Part shown: piece by piece, positions 12,931-26,659 of the stretch
Position numbering within the stretch: the stretch's first letter is position 1
Layout of the letters: every line of letters begins with the position of its first letter
NCBI RefSeq assembly: GCF_020382885.2
Contig: NC_058493.1
Coordinates: forward strand, 21,573,499 to 21,637,498
Direction of reading: 5' to 3'
Length of the DNA stretch: 64,000 nucleotides
Origin: Scatophagus argus
Lineage: Eukaryota; Chordata; Actinopteri; Scatophagidae
Translations under genes and position numbers: made by a program
The notes under the pieces: model-generated
What the model saw: the letters and a program-made list of their open reading frames with translations, nothing else
Databases searched by the model: none
Told to the model about the DNA's origin: nothing

Positions 12931-14691
12931 TATTAAAAAGACTCATGTGGACAAACAGAATGAGAATGGAATTTTTCCTTTTTTTCTGATGAAGCTAGAT
13001 CTTATATTCATGGGCCTCTGCAAAAACAACTTCTAAAAAAAAAAAGGTGCCCCTTTAACGCCATAGTGGGACAAACAGCACACACAAAATACTCAAGAGA
13101 AGCGTAATTATTTTCTTACAAGCTTTGAGAATTAATTCAAATTCTAATTTGAAACAGCTGGGAGCTGAAAGAAGCCATTTTGTATACAGCAGCTAATAAT
13201 CCAACAGCCCTGCAGACATCTTCATTATTGTGACTGCTGCTCTGCATTGTCTTTTAACAGTCAATAACTTGCAAAGCAACCTCACATTCTGTCTTGAAAG
13301 GGTTAACATGACGCTCACGTGCCGCCGCCTCAACATCCATCATGTTTCTCTGTAACCAGATCATAGCTTCAATCACAGAGAAGATTAGATAGTAGTCTAT
13401 TAATCTCCTGTATTAAGCAGATCCATTTGAGAAAGCAAACGGCCCAGAGAGGCCGTCCTTTCACTTGTTGTCTCTAAATCTGATTAGCAGGCATAACGAC
13501 ATGTTGCTGAGGGTCACAGGAGATATAGATTGGTCCAGCCTGCTTCGCCACTCTCAGTGGCTGAGGTGTTGCAAGAATGAACAATTTTATGTTCAAGGAC
13601 TCATGAGAATTTCTGTTGTAGTCACCTGGTTTATTGAGTTGGCAAGATAATGGGAAGGTGTGTTCAGTTCCAGTGTTCTCGTTTCACTCTTGACATTTAA
13701 CATGCTCTGCAATTAAAAAGAAAAAAGAAAAGAAAACTATGAATTTCATAAATATGATGCAAATATGTTTGGTATATGCGCTCAGGTGTCAACTATGTCA
13801 GTGCAGAGAAAGGACGTGTTCCATTAAGAAACAAAAGGGACACATTTGCAGCTGGGCAGACTGGCTTTCCAGATGGATTCTTAAATAAAAGAGTAGAAGT
13901 CCAGTTTGTGAATCTGTTCTGTGATGATGAACGTGTCTGTCCTTTGATGAATGGCTGTTTGAGTGTGAGCTCAGGACAAGATGCTGGACATGTATTCAGT
14001 CCCTTTATGTGAGACAAAGTTGCAATGTCAAAAAGTAAAAATACTCCATTGCTGATAAAAGTCCTGCATTCAAAATTGCTGTATAACTGAATGTGTAAGG
14101 AGATTATTTGAACTACTTTATACACCATCGATATATAGTGCATCATATTTTCCAATTTGATCACCTTTTGCATAAAGTAACTACAGCTGATCAATGTTGT
14201 CACTTAAAGCAGAGGAGTAAAAGTTTTAATTTAAATACTTCAGCCACTCATGGGGTGTTTTCAGCGCTGTAGTGTCAAGTATCAGAGAAACTCAGAGCTT
14301 AAAGTGAAAGTGCATCATCAGAGTAGAATTACAAGAGAAATGTGCAGATTAAAACATGCTCACAATCCTAAAATGTTCATATGGTTCAGTGGAACTTTCA
14401 AAAATAGATCAACACTCTACACACAAGTGTAGATTAACTCTTTGTAGCTCTAGTTTTGGGGATTTGACTTAAAGACACTATATATATATATATAACTATA
14501 TGACCAGAACATTGTGAAAACAGTTTGCACTAAATGCACAAAAAAATGTTTTTATCCTTCTTCATTTAGAAAAGTTGACTAATTAGGGATATTGATTTGA
14601 CAATAGTTGTACAATAGTGTCCTTTATGTGTCTATCGGGAGATTGCAGGGTCATTTTTTCACATATTACTGTATGTTTCATCCGTTCACAG

Positions 14692-14733
14692 GTCGTGATG
14701 TCAGTGATGAGGATGAGGATGAAGATTGTGCAG
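14692..14733 (+). CDS. Candidate internal exon of an unidentified plus-strand gene
   Basis: A 42-base segment follows a pyrimidine-containing tract ending TTCACAG and is followed by CAG|GTGATG. Read in phase 1-1 it gives an acidic peptide (RDVSDEDEDEDCA). A phase 1-1 exon keeps frame whether included or skipped. It joins in phase to the segment at 28531. I do not recognise the protein. Short acidic segments arise by chance, so this is a hypothesis. Confidence 0.28.
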
Positions 14734-14841
14734 GTGATGTCATTGGTCTTTATTTAGCCTTCTTACCTCAACACACACTGGAAGACAGCGAACAGCAACA
14801 TTCTGCCAGGTATCTGGTTTCTCTCCCTGACTTGGCTGGGA

Positions 14842-14855
14842 CAAGGAGGAGAAGC

Positions 14856-14889
<34 letters not shown>

Positions 14890-14893
14890 GGAA
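14842..14893. repeat. Purine (AGG)n tract
   Basis: Imperfect AGG/AAG/GAG units on the plus strand, giving a 50-base all-purine run (apart from one C). Confidence 0.9.
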
Positions 14894-15355
14894 TATCTGG
14901 TTACAGCAGGGAGCAGCGAGCGTGGGGACAGATCTGTTTACTTGGGGAAGTTAATTGATTGGGAGGAAAGGTGGCGAGGGGAGAAAGGAAGAAAAGTGGT
15001 GTAAGGGGCAAACAGAGGAGGGTCAGGAGGGCATTGATCATGTGACTTCTCCTGCCATAACCTCCGATAAGCTTCTGTGCTTTTTATTGCACTGTAGTGC
15101 CAAATGAGACTGTTTCGTGTAAAAACAGTGGAGAAAAACAACATGTGCTCGGTGAGACGTCCAAGATCGATTTGCACCTTTTTTTCATTAACACTTTGTC
15201 GCAGAATATTTTTTCAGTCAGTGATACCTAAAAAAATCTGAAACAAATATCCCACATTTTGATGTTAACTGACGATGTTAATTGACGACAAAACTAGCAA
15301 CTTTTTAAAATTATTGTGGTGACGCTGTATGCTCTTATTGCATGTGACAAATATA

Positions 15356-15415
15356 CATTATATAGACAAAGGTATTGGGACACCTCGCCATTACACCAAC
15401 AGGGATTTAATGACA
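15356..15415 (+). mobile_element. Terminus of a Tc1-like DNA transposon (fragment)
   Basis: ATAGACAAAGGTATTGGGAC followed by ACCTCGCCATTACACC and ACAGGGATTTAATGACAT matches the end of a common teleost Tc1-like element family. No transposase or second end is seen nearby. Confidence 0.4.
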
Positions 15416-17217
15416 TAGTACTGCTAAGTTAATTTGCAAAAAAGAAGAAGCATGATAGTTGAAGTGGATTTGAGCATTGTGGTTATACCGGTGATATTAG
15501 TGCATGTTTAATCTCTTTTTTATTGTCTCGTGGAGCAATCTGTCACATCCACTTTGGAAGTTTATACTATCATTGTTATTATTATTATTATCATCATCAT
15601 TATTGCCTTTTTATAAACATGTAGTAATAGTGCTAACACACACAAACAAATGAAGACGGTCATGCGCATTGTGCCTATCAGGGGAGATAGAGAATGAGAT
15701 GGAGAGAAGTGGATTGCAGTGCAGTGTGCCATCCACTTTGTATTGGATAGACTGCATTAAATATTTAACGGGAGGGCTGCTAGCTATTATTACAGAGAAA
15801 CAGTGGACTGCATCTGAACGCTTTCCCCATGTTTGTATGTCAATACACACCTTGCCCCCGTGGGCTCACCGGACCTCTGTGGAGCTCACATCTTAAAACA
15901 AGAGCGCGCCGTATAGGTCATATTCACAAGGCATGGTGCAAAGCCCGATCTCTGTGCTGAAGCTTCCACTTAAGGGGTTAATCAGGTGAGATACAGGAAG
16001 TCTGAATAAGAGAAGGAGAAACAAAGGGCTTTATCCGCAAGCTTTGGCCCACCACCATTGTAGACACCTGCATCACCCTGTAGTCTGTACATGCTGCTTG
16101 TGTGTGTGCATGTGTGTGTGTGCGTGTGTGGAAGTGCGTAATACAGGCAGACAGGTACAGAACAAGACCGAATGCCTTCTAGAATAAAAAGGGACGGCTT
16201 GAGGGGAGGGGTGAAGTGGTTGCTCAGATTTGTTTGCCGTAACATTTTTAGTTCTCCTCTCCTCAGAGTCAGTCCTTCCTGCCTAGATGGACATTTCTCT
16301 GTTATTCACTCTGAGGTTATGGTTTTAGATTGAGGGCAAAGCCCGGAGCCCGGTGTTTGTTTTGAAGGAATCCATTGTCAATAGCGACGCAGCAGGGCTA
16401 GGATTGTTTGCAGAGTTAATAGTAGTTTGATGATGTCATTCTCAGTGACCTGAAGAGGAATTGACCCCTGTTGTGTGAGTATTTCTAAAATGCCACCTGC
16501 ACAATTATGGCTGGAGTGTCCCTGGGCTGTTGTACGCGGAGTTTGTTTTATCTGAGACAGTCGCAGTCTCACACGCACACACACTCTGAGGCACGCACGT
16601 GAGCCCACACACACACAGGACCTGCTACAGTTTAATTTGCTGACCCATACCTAAACATCTTCTGAGAACATGATCGTTGAATGTCAGTAGAAATCAGGTT
16701 CCCCACAGCCATGATGAAATAATTTATTCATCATGAGTGACTTTTTCCACCATGAATCCTTTTCTATGTATTGGCTCTTTAGAATAACGCTTGAAAATTA
16801 GACATTGTCAACAGCGCAGTCCTTTGGATAAATTCATTTATTATCTGAATGAAAAAATATATAATATGGGTTTTCTCACATTTACACATCCAGACACAGA
16901 AAACAAGATACTACATGGGCTCAGAGGTATCCATGACAGGCTAAAATTACATTCATCCAACATCCACTGCTACTCCCACTCATGTGTCTTTGATGCAGAT
17001 CATTTAAAACCCTTTCTGCTGACTTATCGAGTGTTTTGATGGTTAAAACAAAAAACACAGCTTTTCCTGTATTAGCTTAATCCCCATATTGCTGTTGATT
17101 TTTGCAAAGAGAGAAAACTAAAATGAAAAAATAAAAAAGAAGGTAGGAAGAGGAAAGCAAAAAGCAGAAATCCTCTAGAGGGATGTATAATTCATGCTCA
17201 CGACATACAAGGCATTC

Positions 17218-17243
<26 letters not shown>
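17218..17243. repeat. (GT)13 microsatellite ending in GCGCGC
   Basis: A pure GT tract passing into alternating GC, a purine-pyrimidine alternation that can adopt Z-DNA. Confidence 0.95.
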
Positions 17244-17249
<6 letters not shown>

Positions 17250-19616
17250 GGTCCCAGTGAATAGCATTTCATGCTGTAGGATGATCACTGAGTATTTCCT
17301 GAATCCCTGTCTCCATGTCTTTAGGGGGTTCAGGTAGCCAACAGACCGGATTTAGCCTGGGCCAAGACCTGAGTCAGTCATGGTGCGATTCTCTCGTTCT
17401 TCAGCTGAGGTGTGACATTGTTTATTTCACAGGTGAGATGTAACTTCTAATAACAAATACATATAAATGTATGTATATATGTTATAAATCATTTAATGTT
17501 TTTGTATTATTGTAATACAATACTATACTGTATACAGTATTACTGTCATTATATGTATTACCACAAGCCTCCTTTGTTGTATAATAAATAATATACATAA
17601 TATCAACATATATAATGCATATTCATTCATTCAATCTCTGTATCAGTTGATACCAGTACTGATATCAATATAAATACATAACATGAATAAATATGAATAT
17701 AAGTAATGCTATTTCCATATCAGCCCCACATCCGCACGTACACCAATGCATTGTACCTACAGTGAGCTGACAGCAGCCCATATGCCTGCTCAGCAGATGT
17801 ATCAGCTCCATCGAGCTCTAATTTTGTGATCAGGTTGTCTCTTAGTGTTCTGGTTTGTTCTGTTTCTCATGAAAAGAAGTCAGCCAACTAGAAATGTAAA
17901 CTCAATCATTCGTTCAGCCTCAAAGAAGTAAAGAACTCCGTTTCCTTGATAAGTCACCCTGAATAACTGTTCTTAGCACTGCTGTTTTCTGCAACGAGCT
18001 TCAATGAGCAAAGGGAGTCTTGAAACAGATGAGACTGATGTCAGGGAAACAAAAGATAATTGCACTTCAGAGGGTCCACAATAACTTGCAGAAACTTTTC
18101 TCTCCACCGCTCTATTAGCCTGGCGTCTGGTCCGGCGAGAACTGCAGACTGACCTATATGCTCAGAAAACATCTGTACTTGCATCTGAGTCAGTTTCATA
18201 TTACCACTGCGTCCCTTTTAAGCAAGAAAATGTGCCACTGTTGGGGAAAAAGTGATAATGGGCCTTAAAGTCACCTTTTTCAATTTTTCCAGTTCATTCA
18301 ATCCTCTATGTATGCATATAACGTCACAGAGAGGCAGACAGGACAACAAAGTCTTCTTTCACCTGCCTGACTGAAGGCGTCAAACAACCTCGGCACATTA
18401 AAACAAGTCGGCGTTGTCCATTTGTTCCTGAAAAGACAGTTTGAAATCATTCTGAATGACAGGTACAACACACACATTTGTTTTTACTCTCTTATATCTT
18501 TACTGAGCCAAATGTTTTTTAAAGTAAGCATGTATCGGCTGTACTACACTGATGGAAAACGGCGGGGCACGGCCGCAGTCGTCACTCGATCATGAATTAT
18601 AAACGGAGAGGATTCCCGTGTGTGTGAAATAGCATTGTTCACAGTTTGTGTCACATCAGTGCATGTTTAACTAGGCAAAACACAACCTTTTCAATATTTT
18701 AATGCACAGGGACTGACAGAGTGAGGAGACGTGGCTGTTGTGCTGCTGTTCTGCCTCCTCCTGTCTCGTCCTCTCCTCCCTGTTGCCCTCTCCCTCTCCC
18801 CTCCCGCCCTCTGAAGTGCTCTCCTCTCCTCTAAGATTACACAGCCTCAAAAACCCCCTCTCCAGCTCAGCATCTTCATGTCAGACCGATTTCGACACAT
18901 CGAAGCCAACAAGAATTGACTCACAACCATCCCTCTTCCCCATTTATCACTTCTCCATCTGTCCTGTACCAGAGGCTACATTAGCTGCAGCACACAACCC
19001 TTTTAAGCTCCCTCCGCTGGGTTTGAATAGTGTATAGTGTGTGTGTGTGTGTGCTAAAATGCAGAGTTAATCAAAACCCAAACAGGTACGCTAGGGTTTG
19101 GATCTCAGAGGTCCAGTAAAAAGGCAACACTACAGAAATGATTAGCAGAGGGGCTATTGAACAGATGTGGAAACGGAGACACAAGAGGAACACAGAAATG
19201 GAGAGAGAGGAGATTGTTGGAAGAATAAGATAAAGTTTGGTCCTTCACAGTATGTACTTACATTTAAGTCTTATGTAGTTAAATGAGCTCACATCAGAAA
19301 CAAAAAAAAAATGTTCAAACTGTTCAGGGTGTTTTGTATTTTTAGCACAGATGGGATCCTCATCTGCTTGCTTTGTCTTTGTGCTCCTCTTGCTGAGTTC
19401 ACCACAGTGAACGGCCTTTACTGCTCGCCACAATCCACTTTGTGTCCTTGAATGGGGACTTTGTGTGATTAGGTGTCAGCTAATTAGGTCCGACTAGCCG
19501 GGCTTTTAAGTCACACGCCATCGTGCACAAGGCCTGGTTAAAAGTTGATGGATGGATGAGACGTTCACTGTCGAGAAGGAGACTTTCACTTCCTGGCATG
19601 AGTGGACACCGACAAG

Positions 19617-19873
19617 GGCGACGGTTCCCAACCTGTGGGTCGAGACCCTTGAGATGGGTGACGAAATAGACCTGAGGGGTTCTGAGAAAATTAATGGGAT
19701 AGTACAGAATAAAAAAACATATTCTGTTGCATGGGATTAGCATTATTTTTCAGCCGTGTCTGCTTGCTTTTCCTTGTCTAAAAATATTTAAATTAAACAT
19801 CACAGATACGTATCACTAATACAGGGATGATGAGTAGATATTGCATGGTTTTAAGAGGACTGGGAACCACTGG
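19617..19873. mobile_element. hAT-like non-autonomous element (MITE)
   Basis: The left end GACGGTTCCCAACCTGTGGG and the right end ACTGGGAACCACTGGT form inverted termini of the CAGTGGTTCCCA type used by hAT elements. The element is about 257 bases, AT-rich inside, with no transposase. The 8-bp target duplication is not clear. Confidence 0.55.
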
Positions 19874-22800
19874 TCTGTCAGGCATTTGGAAGCATTTTTT
19901 GGTAAGGTAAATTCATCTGTAGGTCATGATGGTTTCAACTTACTGCTTCCTTTTATTAGATTTGTGGTCATGTTATGTAAGGACAAAATATTTGACATTT
20001 GCTCTCTTTGAATCATTTTGCTCTAGTATTTCGACATTCAAATATCTCTATGACACAATTTTACAGCCACAAATGCCTTTGAATCTGGACAGAAACAGCC
20101 ACTGAAGCATCGTACCTACAAAGCACACTCATCAAACAACCGGAGACGGATTCTTCACTTCTTCTGGATCAAATCTTGGTTGAATCCCTGCTGATGCAGA
20201 AACATCAGCAAGGTGGATGCATCCAGCAGAAGACAGAAGATGGATAAGCAGCTAGAGCGGAGACGTGGATAAGTGACAAAAAAAAAAAAAAAAAAAAAAA
20301 AGCAGAGTAGTCAGATATTAATCGAGACATTTTAACTTTGTCATGAGAACATTTGCCAGCTGCGAGGCGCACTGCTGATGTTTAGCCTGAGGGTGTGACA
20401 GACAGGGAGGGATGTTATGCTATCACAGCGTTTGATCACCAGCATCACGGGAACACAGGTATCAGAGAGGGAGAGACTCGTATCTCTCACAGCTGTTCAG
20501 GCTCCATCGTGAAGCTTGTTTAGATACTGGTATAGATGGGATAAGGAATATGTGACTCTGAAGGTGTAAGCCGAGCCCCCCCCCCCCACCTTTTAAATCA
20601 AAAGCCATGTGCTGTGCAGTCAGAGCAGAAACTAAACAGACAAGTCCAGGAAAATAAACATGTGTGAGTCAACAAGCAAAATGTTATTTTCCATAGATGT
20701 GTAATAGCGTTACTTCTATGTTAATAGGCATCACGGTACAATTACTTGACCTGCACATAATGGAAGTCTCATCAATGTATGGATCCTGCCCCCTACTGTC
20801 AATGATGAAAATGACATCAATAATCAATTAGAAGGTGTTCAGTGTTGAAAGGCTGCAGGCTGATGACTAGCAACAAAAAAAAAATATTTCCTTCACTTGG
20901 ATCCTTTTTGCTGTCAAGGCGCTGAAATTATGCTGCAGATGTTCCACGTACTGCACACGTATGTTTGGAATTGGCTGTCACTGCTGTATTGATGTTTTAT
21001 TCGGACATTTCAAAGGTATGTAAACTGCTTATTCTGTTTAAAAAGCGTAATGAGCAGAGGAGCTTCTTTCAGTGGATCTTCAGTTCAAGACTTCCTTGTC
21101 GTTCCCTCTCACAGAAAGAAGTGTTTGGGGTTTGTCATAACCATCCACCTCCTGTTGTATGCAGGGAACACAGCAACCTCTTCTGGACGAAAGTGAAAGT
21201 GGCAGAGCGTGTAAGGAAGCCAGCATACAGTATAACAGAAGTGAGTAACACCTATTATTATCACTCTGAGTCTGACAAATCGAGGCTCACAGAAATTATG
21301 GCGATGCTTGAGGAAATTAAATGGCATTTTATTGTCATTACTGTGTTGCTGCTAAACAGTTATAGAGCTGGAAATCAAGCCATTGACTCTCACTGACATC
21401 TCACAGGAAATGTTAAAATCCCAAATGTCTGGCACCACATCTCAACAGATAACTAACTAGTAATTTGACTTGAGAAAAATCGTCTTATTGCCTGGGGAAG
21501 CGTTAAAAAGTATTCTATGATCAATGGTATCTGATTAGTTTGCTTTGACGGTACACTGGTGAGCTAATCAGGCCAAAGGGATCAATGGAGCGGTTGTCAC
21601 GCTGCCTTGCATTTCTTCTATCTTCGGATAACTACAATGTAAATGACTGGGTACTAAAGGAAACCCTACTGGGACGCATACTAAACTCTGCCTGTGCTGC
21701 ATTGTGCACATGGGAATCTCTACAGACACTTAGCCCGTTCTTAATCAGTAGTGTGCGAAAAATAGGTCCCTATTACACAGCCCTCTCTGAGTCTCTTATC
21801 ATCATATTTGTCAGAGCTGCTTTATTCATTTCCAGATCAGTTTCCTCAGACTGTAAACTTTACAGCCCTTGTAGCAAATCCTTGTGGTACCATCCTTATT
21901 GTTGCTGATAGGTTCTGAAGCTCTTTCTTCTTCCCTGCCCCTCTTTCCTTCTCTCTCTCTCTCTCTCTCAGGCAGTAAGAACTACGAGGCCACCAGATGC
22001 TCTCTCAGCCTATTTGTCAGGTTCCTTTCACAGACAAACTAATTGCTAAACAAAAGGTGGTGGCGTGTCCTGTCGAGCCCCCTTGTAAATGCTTTACAGC
22101 CGCAGTTCCATTTTGCCTGATAGTTAAGTGGCTCATTATAAAAGGATCACAAAAGAGTCGGGTTAGGCATGGTTAGGTGGTGGGAGGAAGAGGACGAGGT
22201 GAAGGATGTTGTGGTCTCCTATTCAGGGCAGTTGACACAGCTAAATGAAGTCCCAATAATTAGCACTTGCATTTTTCTGTTGTAGTGACTGCTACTAGTT
22301 TAATATCTAAAATGTAGAAAGTGCCTCTATTTTATATTCAATTAAGTACAGCACTTGAATAAATGTGTTTATGTATGTTCCACCACTGTAGAAGACAAAG
22401 AAAACCAATCTTTTAAAGATATCTGAACAATTTAATTTTAGTGGGCAGGTTTTCACACACAAAAAAACAACAAAACAGTTCATTGTTCAAATTATAGTAT
22501 TTTATTCTCATGTACATCTATTCTAAATGAATGCACTCCAGAGGAAATTTAAGAGGTACAAATCTGTGCAATTTATTGCCATCCAATACAACCGTTGAAT
22601 CAACCGTTGACAGTCTTTGCAAAAGCCAGACATGAATGGCGCCACAGTGTTGATATTTCATGTATTTGATTGCATTATGGTTTAGAGGTGTTGCTGTCGG
22701 AGCGTGTGAACGTTTACGTTGTGGAAGTGGGGCTCAACAGAGACAGAATGAGAAAGGTTGAAACGCTTCCTCTGATGTGTGTGTGTGTATGTGTGTGTTC

Positions 22801-24202
22801 TTCTTCATGTGTGAAAATGTGTCCCATCACCTGATCATGTGTTCAAGCATGTGTGTAAGAGAATGTGCATGTACTTGTGAGGCTGAGAAAACAGAGAGTC
22901 CCTGACTCCTTATCTTGACAAAGTTGGGTAATTAACGACAGAGCCTATTAAAGGGAGAATATTCAGCCAGTGATGAATGGCTTTAATAACAGGGCCATGT
23001 TCTCTCTAACAGAGACAGATCCTCCCGCCACTGACTCCCTGCCCACCAGATAAAACTACCCAGACTCCCATCTCACCACCCTCTTCATCTTGCCTTTTCC
23101 CATCGGCAGTCTCGTTCCTTCTCTATTTCCCGTCTTTGTGTTTTCTTTTTCACTCGATCTTTTTTTTTTCTTTTCTCTCACAGATTTCATCTTTTGTATC
23201 CAATTAGTTGTTTTTTTGTTGTTGTTTTGTTTTGTTTTTTCCCACGGTTCATGTTTGTGGTTTTAGTCGCACCAAAACGGACAAATCAGACAGGCTAAAA
23301 TTTTACTTGTGTACACAAAATCACACAGCGTATCGTCCACAAAAACACAAACGTGTGTGACATTTGTGTGATAAGTAAGCACCACCTTTTTGTCTACCTG
23401 CATGAATGTTTTTGTCGGCATGTTTGTCTTGTAAAACATCGTTAGCCTCTTTGTGTAGGGGCCATGCAAATTGGACAGTTAAGAAGCGCCAAGGCCGATT
23501 TATGTTCCTGTGCAGCCCTTTAACAGGGGCTGTGCTACTGCTTTATGTGCCCTGGTGGGGTTAGGGGCAAGGGCTTACCACAGGGGTCACATTCATCACA
23601 GCCCCGTATTGTGAGATTGGTCTGGATGTCTGTCCTCATTAAAACAGACCGCTTCTGAAAGTGAAAATATTCAAATGGGCGAAGAGTAAAGCAGCCACTC
23701 ACCCATGTACAGAATCAAAACTGTGACAGTACAGAGTCTTCCTGTGTGAGGCATGTAAGAGTTTTATGAGCAGTGCATCTCATTTTAAGAGTCACTTCAA
23801 CAATTTTTTTTTCACTAAACAAAGAAATTTTACCATGCAGCATTTTAAGATATACATTTCTGAGATTTGTGCCTTTCCCCAACACAGTGGGTTTGAATTG
23901 TATTTCATTTGTGGTGTTAAAAGAATAAAATATATTTCAAAGGTGTCCTGGTGGCAGATTGTTTAAGACATATACAGATACATCAAACATCCCCACTTCA
24001 ATTAGTCGAGGACATTTGTTGCAAATCTCTCTCTCCGCTCGATTCCTGTTTGTCTCTACTGACAGCCACCAAATAAAGGCAAAAAAACGGCAAAATAATG
24101 ACACGGTTTTAAATATTTCACAGCAACATTTGCTTGTGGAAACAACATTCCCATTGGTCCGATGATCCACAGACTTTACTGTAAACAGTTTTCATTTCTG
24201 GT
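19874..24202. other. Intergenic or putative intron, no gene seen
   Basis: Poly-A at 20278, a C-run at 20577-20587, a CT tract at 21951-21970 and GT-rich sequence near 22770-22800. No exon supported. Confidence 0.55.
20278..20301. repeat. Poly-A (24)
   Basis: 24 consecutive A on the plus strand; possibly the tail of an old retroposon, though no body was recognised upstream. Confidence 0.95.
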
Positions 24203-24420
24203 GGGTTCCCCTGTAGCTCAGTTAGTAGAGTGTGTGACTCATGTATTGAGGCTGTCTGTCCTCTGCAGTGGCCACAGGTTTGACTCCCACCTGTACCTTC
24301 TTGGGGCCTCGAGGTTGGAGAAGCAGCTTGTGATTGGAGGGTCAGTGGTTTGATTCCCCCACCGGACAGGCAGGAAAAATTTGGGTGTGGTGGATTGATT
24401 AATGAGAAAATGTCCAGCTG
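24203..24420 (+). mobile_element. Composite tRNA-derived SINE with two tRNA-like heads
   Basis: The first head has an A box (TAGCTCAGTTAGTAGAG, 24213-24229) and a B box (GGTTTGACTCC, 24277-24287). A second, different head follows with A-box-like GGCCTCGAGGTTGGAG (24305-24320) and B box GGTTTGATTCC (24347-24357). The body CACCGGACAGGCAGGAAAAA then TTTGGGTGTGGTGGA is shared with the SINE at 40900-41206. Pol III promoter boxes are intact in spacing, but neither head folds as a true tRNA. Confidence 0.65.
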
Positions 24421-25050
24421 TTACTCTATGTTGTGTCTATTAGGGATTTCTGTGTTATGAAGTGTTTTAAAAAGTCTGTCCGAAAGAGGTCTCACATGGG
24501 GTTTGGCCTGTCTAGACCCTGACTGACGCTGAGCATAAGTGGTTCACTAGCATATAATAACATTTCCTTGTCTGTGAATAACTTTTTGGTAAAGAAATGG
24601 GAAATATTTTCTTATTTGGTGTCATAGCGATGTTTTATGGTCATTTCTGTGTGCTGTTATCAAATCTGAAGTTTGCCAGTTTGTGACAAAGGAAATGAAT
24701 AGCAGTCGAGCGCTTCTTTACATTTTGGGTTTTAATAAGTTTAGAAGTAAAGAAGCAAAATGTTATAAGGTTAAACATTGCAGAGTTTGGGATTATTATC
24801 ATCATTTTTGCACAATGGGGTCTACGGGACCACATATTTTGAGGAAGCAAAGCCAAAAGAGTTCAGCTTGCACACATAAAGGAGAATGTGTATTGTATAT
24901 GTGACAGTGAAAGATGTGATTATGGTTTTCTCATGTGTATTTTACAGACTCAAACAGACTTGGATATGAAACATGGACAAAGTCAGAAAAATGACACGAA
25001 ACACCGGACTGCTGCACCGGACACTTTAACTTCAGGTTTGGGCCCTGTCA

Positions 25051-25052
<2 letters not shown>

Positions 25053-25110
<58 letters not shown>
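25053..25110. repeat. (CA)29 microsatellite
   Basis: A pure CA dinucleotide tract in intergenic DNA, 58 bp. Confidence 0.98.
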
Positions 25111-25112
<2 letters not shown>

Positions 25113-25346
25113 GTTGTATTTCCCCATCACTTATGGGAACTTTACATAGACTTACATTTTTCCTGAACCACCACCTAACCATAACAATAAACATTACTTG
25201 CCTAATCCTAACCCTTAACTCAACCTGACCTTAAATATTTAGTGATTTACATTGCATGGATTTGCTTTTTAGTAAGTTTGGCCTTTGCAATGTGACTGTG
25301 TAAACAGATTTTTGTCCCCACAACTACAGGAATAAACGTCGACAAG

Positions 25347-25374
<28 letters not shown>
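25347..25374. repeat. (CA)14 microsatellite
   Basis: A second pure CA tract about 240 bp from the (CA)29 tract. Confidence 0.97.
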
Positions 25375-25377
<3 letters not shown>

Positions 25378-26362
25378 TAGACACTGAGTTTCCCTCCAAA
25401 GTGACTCCCATGTGTGGAAGGACCTTTGCTGTAGCATCAGGCACTCTCTCACAGGACCAAAGGCAGCAAGCCCATTAAATACACATGAGAGTCTAATTAG
25501 GGCCCCCCTTGTGCAGCCGGCTTGGAGGTAAGAGTCATTGGGGAACGACACTACCAAGACCCTGACACTCACAGAACAGACTCTGCAAATTAATAGAGAG
25601 TGACCAAGAAGTACCTCTGTGACTGACTGGGACCTCTGCTTCCTTGGAGGCAAAAATGTTCAGCGCTGATTGCTCTCATTAAATTTGTTATAGTGATATA
25701 ATTATGAAAATATGTCTGGAAAATGAGATGACTCTTGGTGTGTGGTTAGTTTGCATACTATGGTAAATTTGATATGAATGTTTAATATTTATATGGTTCA
25801 TGTGACCTTTAAATGAGACCAGGGAGAAGAAATTGTTGAGTATGTGTTTTAGTTTGTGGCCTTCATTTTGCCCTGTTTCTCTGGTAATTCAAACCCATTA
25901 AACATCTCTGTTGTGGTCTTTAAATGAATGATAGTCAACCATCCTGAACAAGATTAACAAACTGATCATTTTGCTAATTTGTTCTGTTCAAGCAGGAAAA
26001 GGGACTCGACTATATTTCCCATTATAATTAGGTTGATAATAACGTTGGTTGAATTATTGCATTTTTGTTATTCAGGACGAAAGTCTTTCTTCTGCCGCGT
26101 GTCAGATGAGATATTAGTGCCGACATAATTCTTATTCTGGCAGTAGCACGGTGACTGATATTATTTAAATTACACCTCCTTGGGCAAAGTATTCGGAAAT
26201 ACTCTGCGGATGGGAATTCATCACAAAATGGTGCTGAGAAAATGAGGGACATCAGGGTTTGATTGCGCTGACGAAAATGTCTTTTTTCAGAGGGAAATGA
26301 CTAATGTTGTTAACAACAGACTGAGGTGTGCAGGACTGTTGCCACATCTGCCAATAGCCTGG

Positions 26363-26519
<157 letters not shown>

Positions 26520-26659
26520 CTGCACTGCACATCTGTCCACACTTCGATGATCTGGTTCACTCTCACAGCTCCCATAGTGTTGCTTTGCGTCGGCCCTTTT
26601 CATCATATTAAAAAAAAAAAAAGCTCTGAAGACCCACTGTTCACTACCTGCAAACAGCA

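Larger units (their letters stand above)
10566..14691. other. Intergenic or intronic, no gene seen
   Basis: Apart from the microsatellites and the retroposon tail at 12732, the sequence is AT-rich and looks unique. A T-rich run lies at 11926-11962. No convincing exon on either strand. Confidence 0.55.
14734..19616. other. Intergenic or putative intron, no gene seen
   Basis: AT-rich tract at 17450-17720 with a 16-base perfect palindrome (ATACTGTATACAGTAT, 17525-17540). A pyrimidine-rich strand lies at 18740-18835. No supported coding exon. Confidence 0.55.

Noticed and set aside
14607-14954. 115-codon frame with an Arg-rich end
   Set aside because: The Arg-rich part is the translated AGG repeat; only the 42-base exon-like core was kept as a candidate.
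24203-24290. Functional tRNA gene
   Set aside because: A and B boxes are present, but the arms do not pair as a tRNA and the unit continues into a SINE body.
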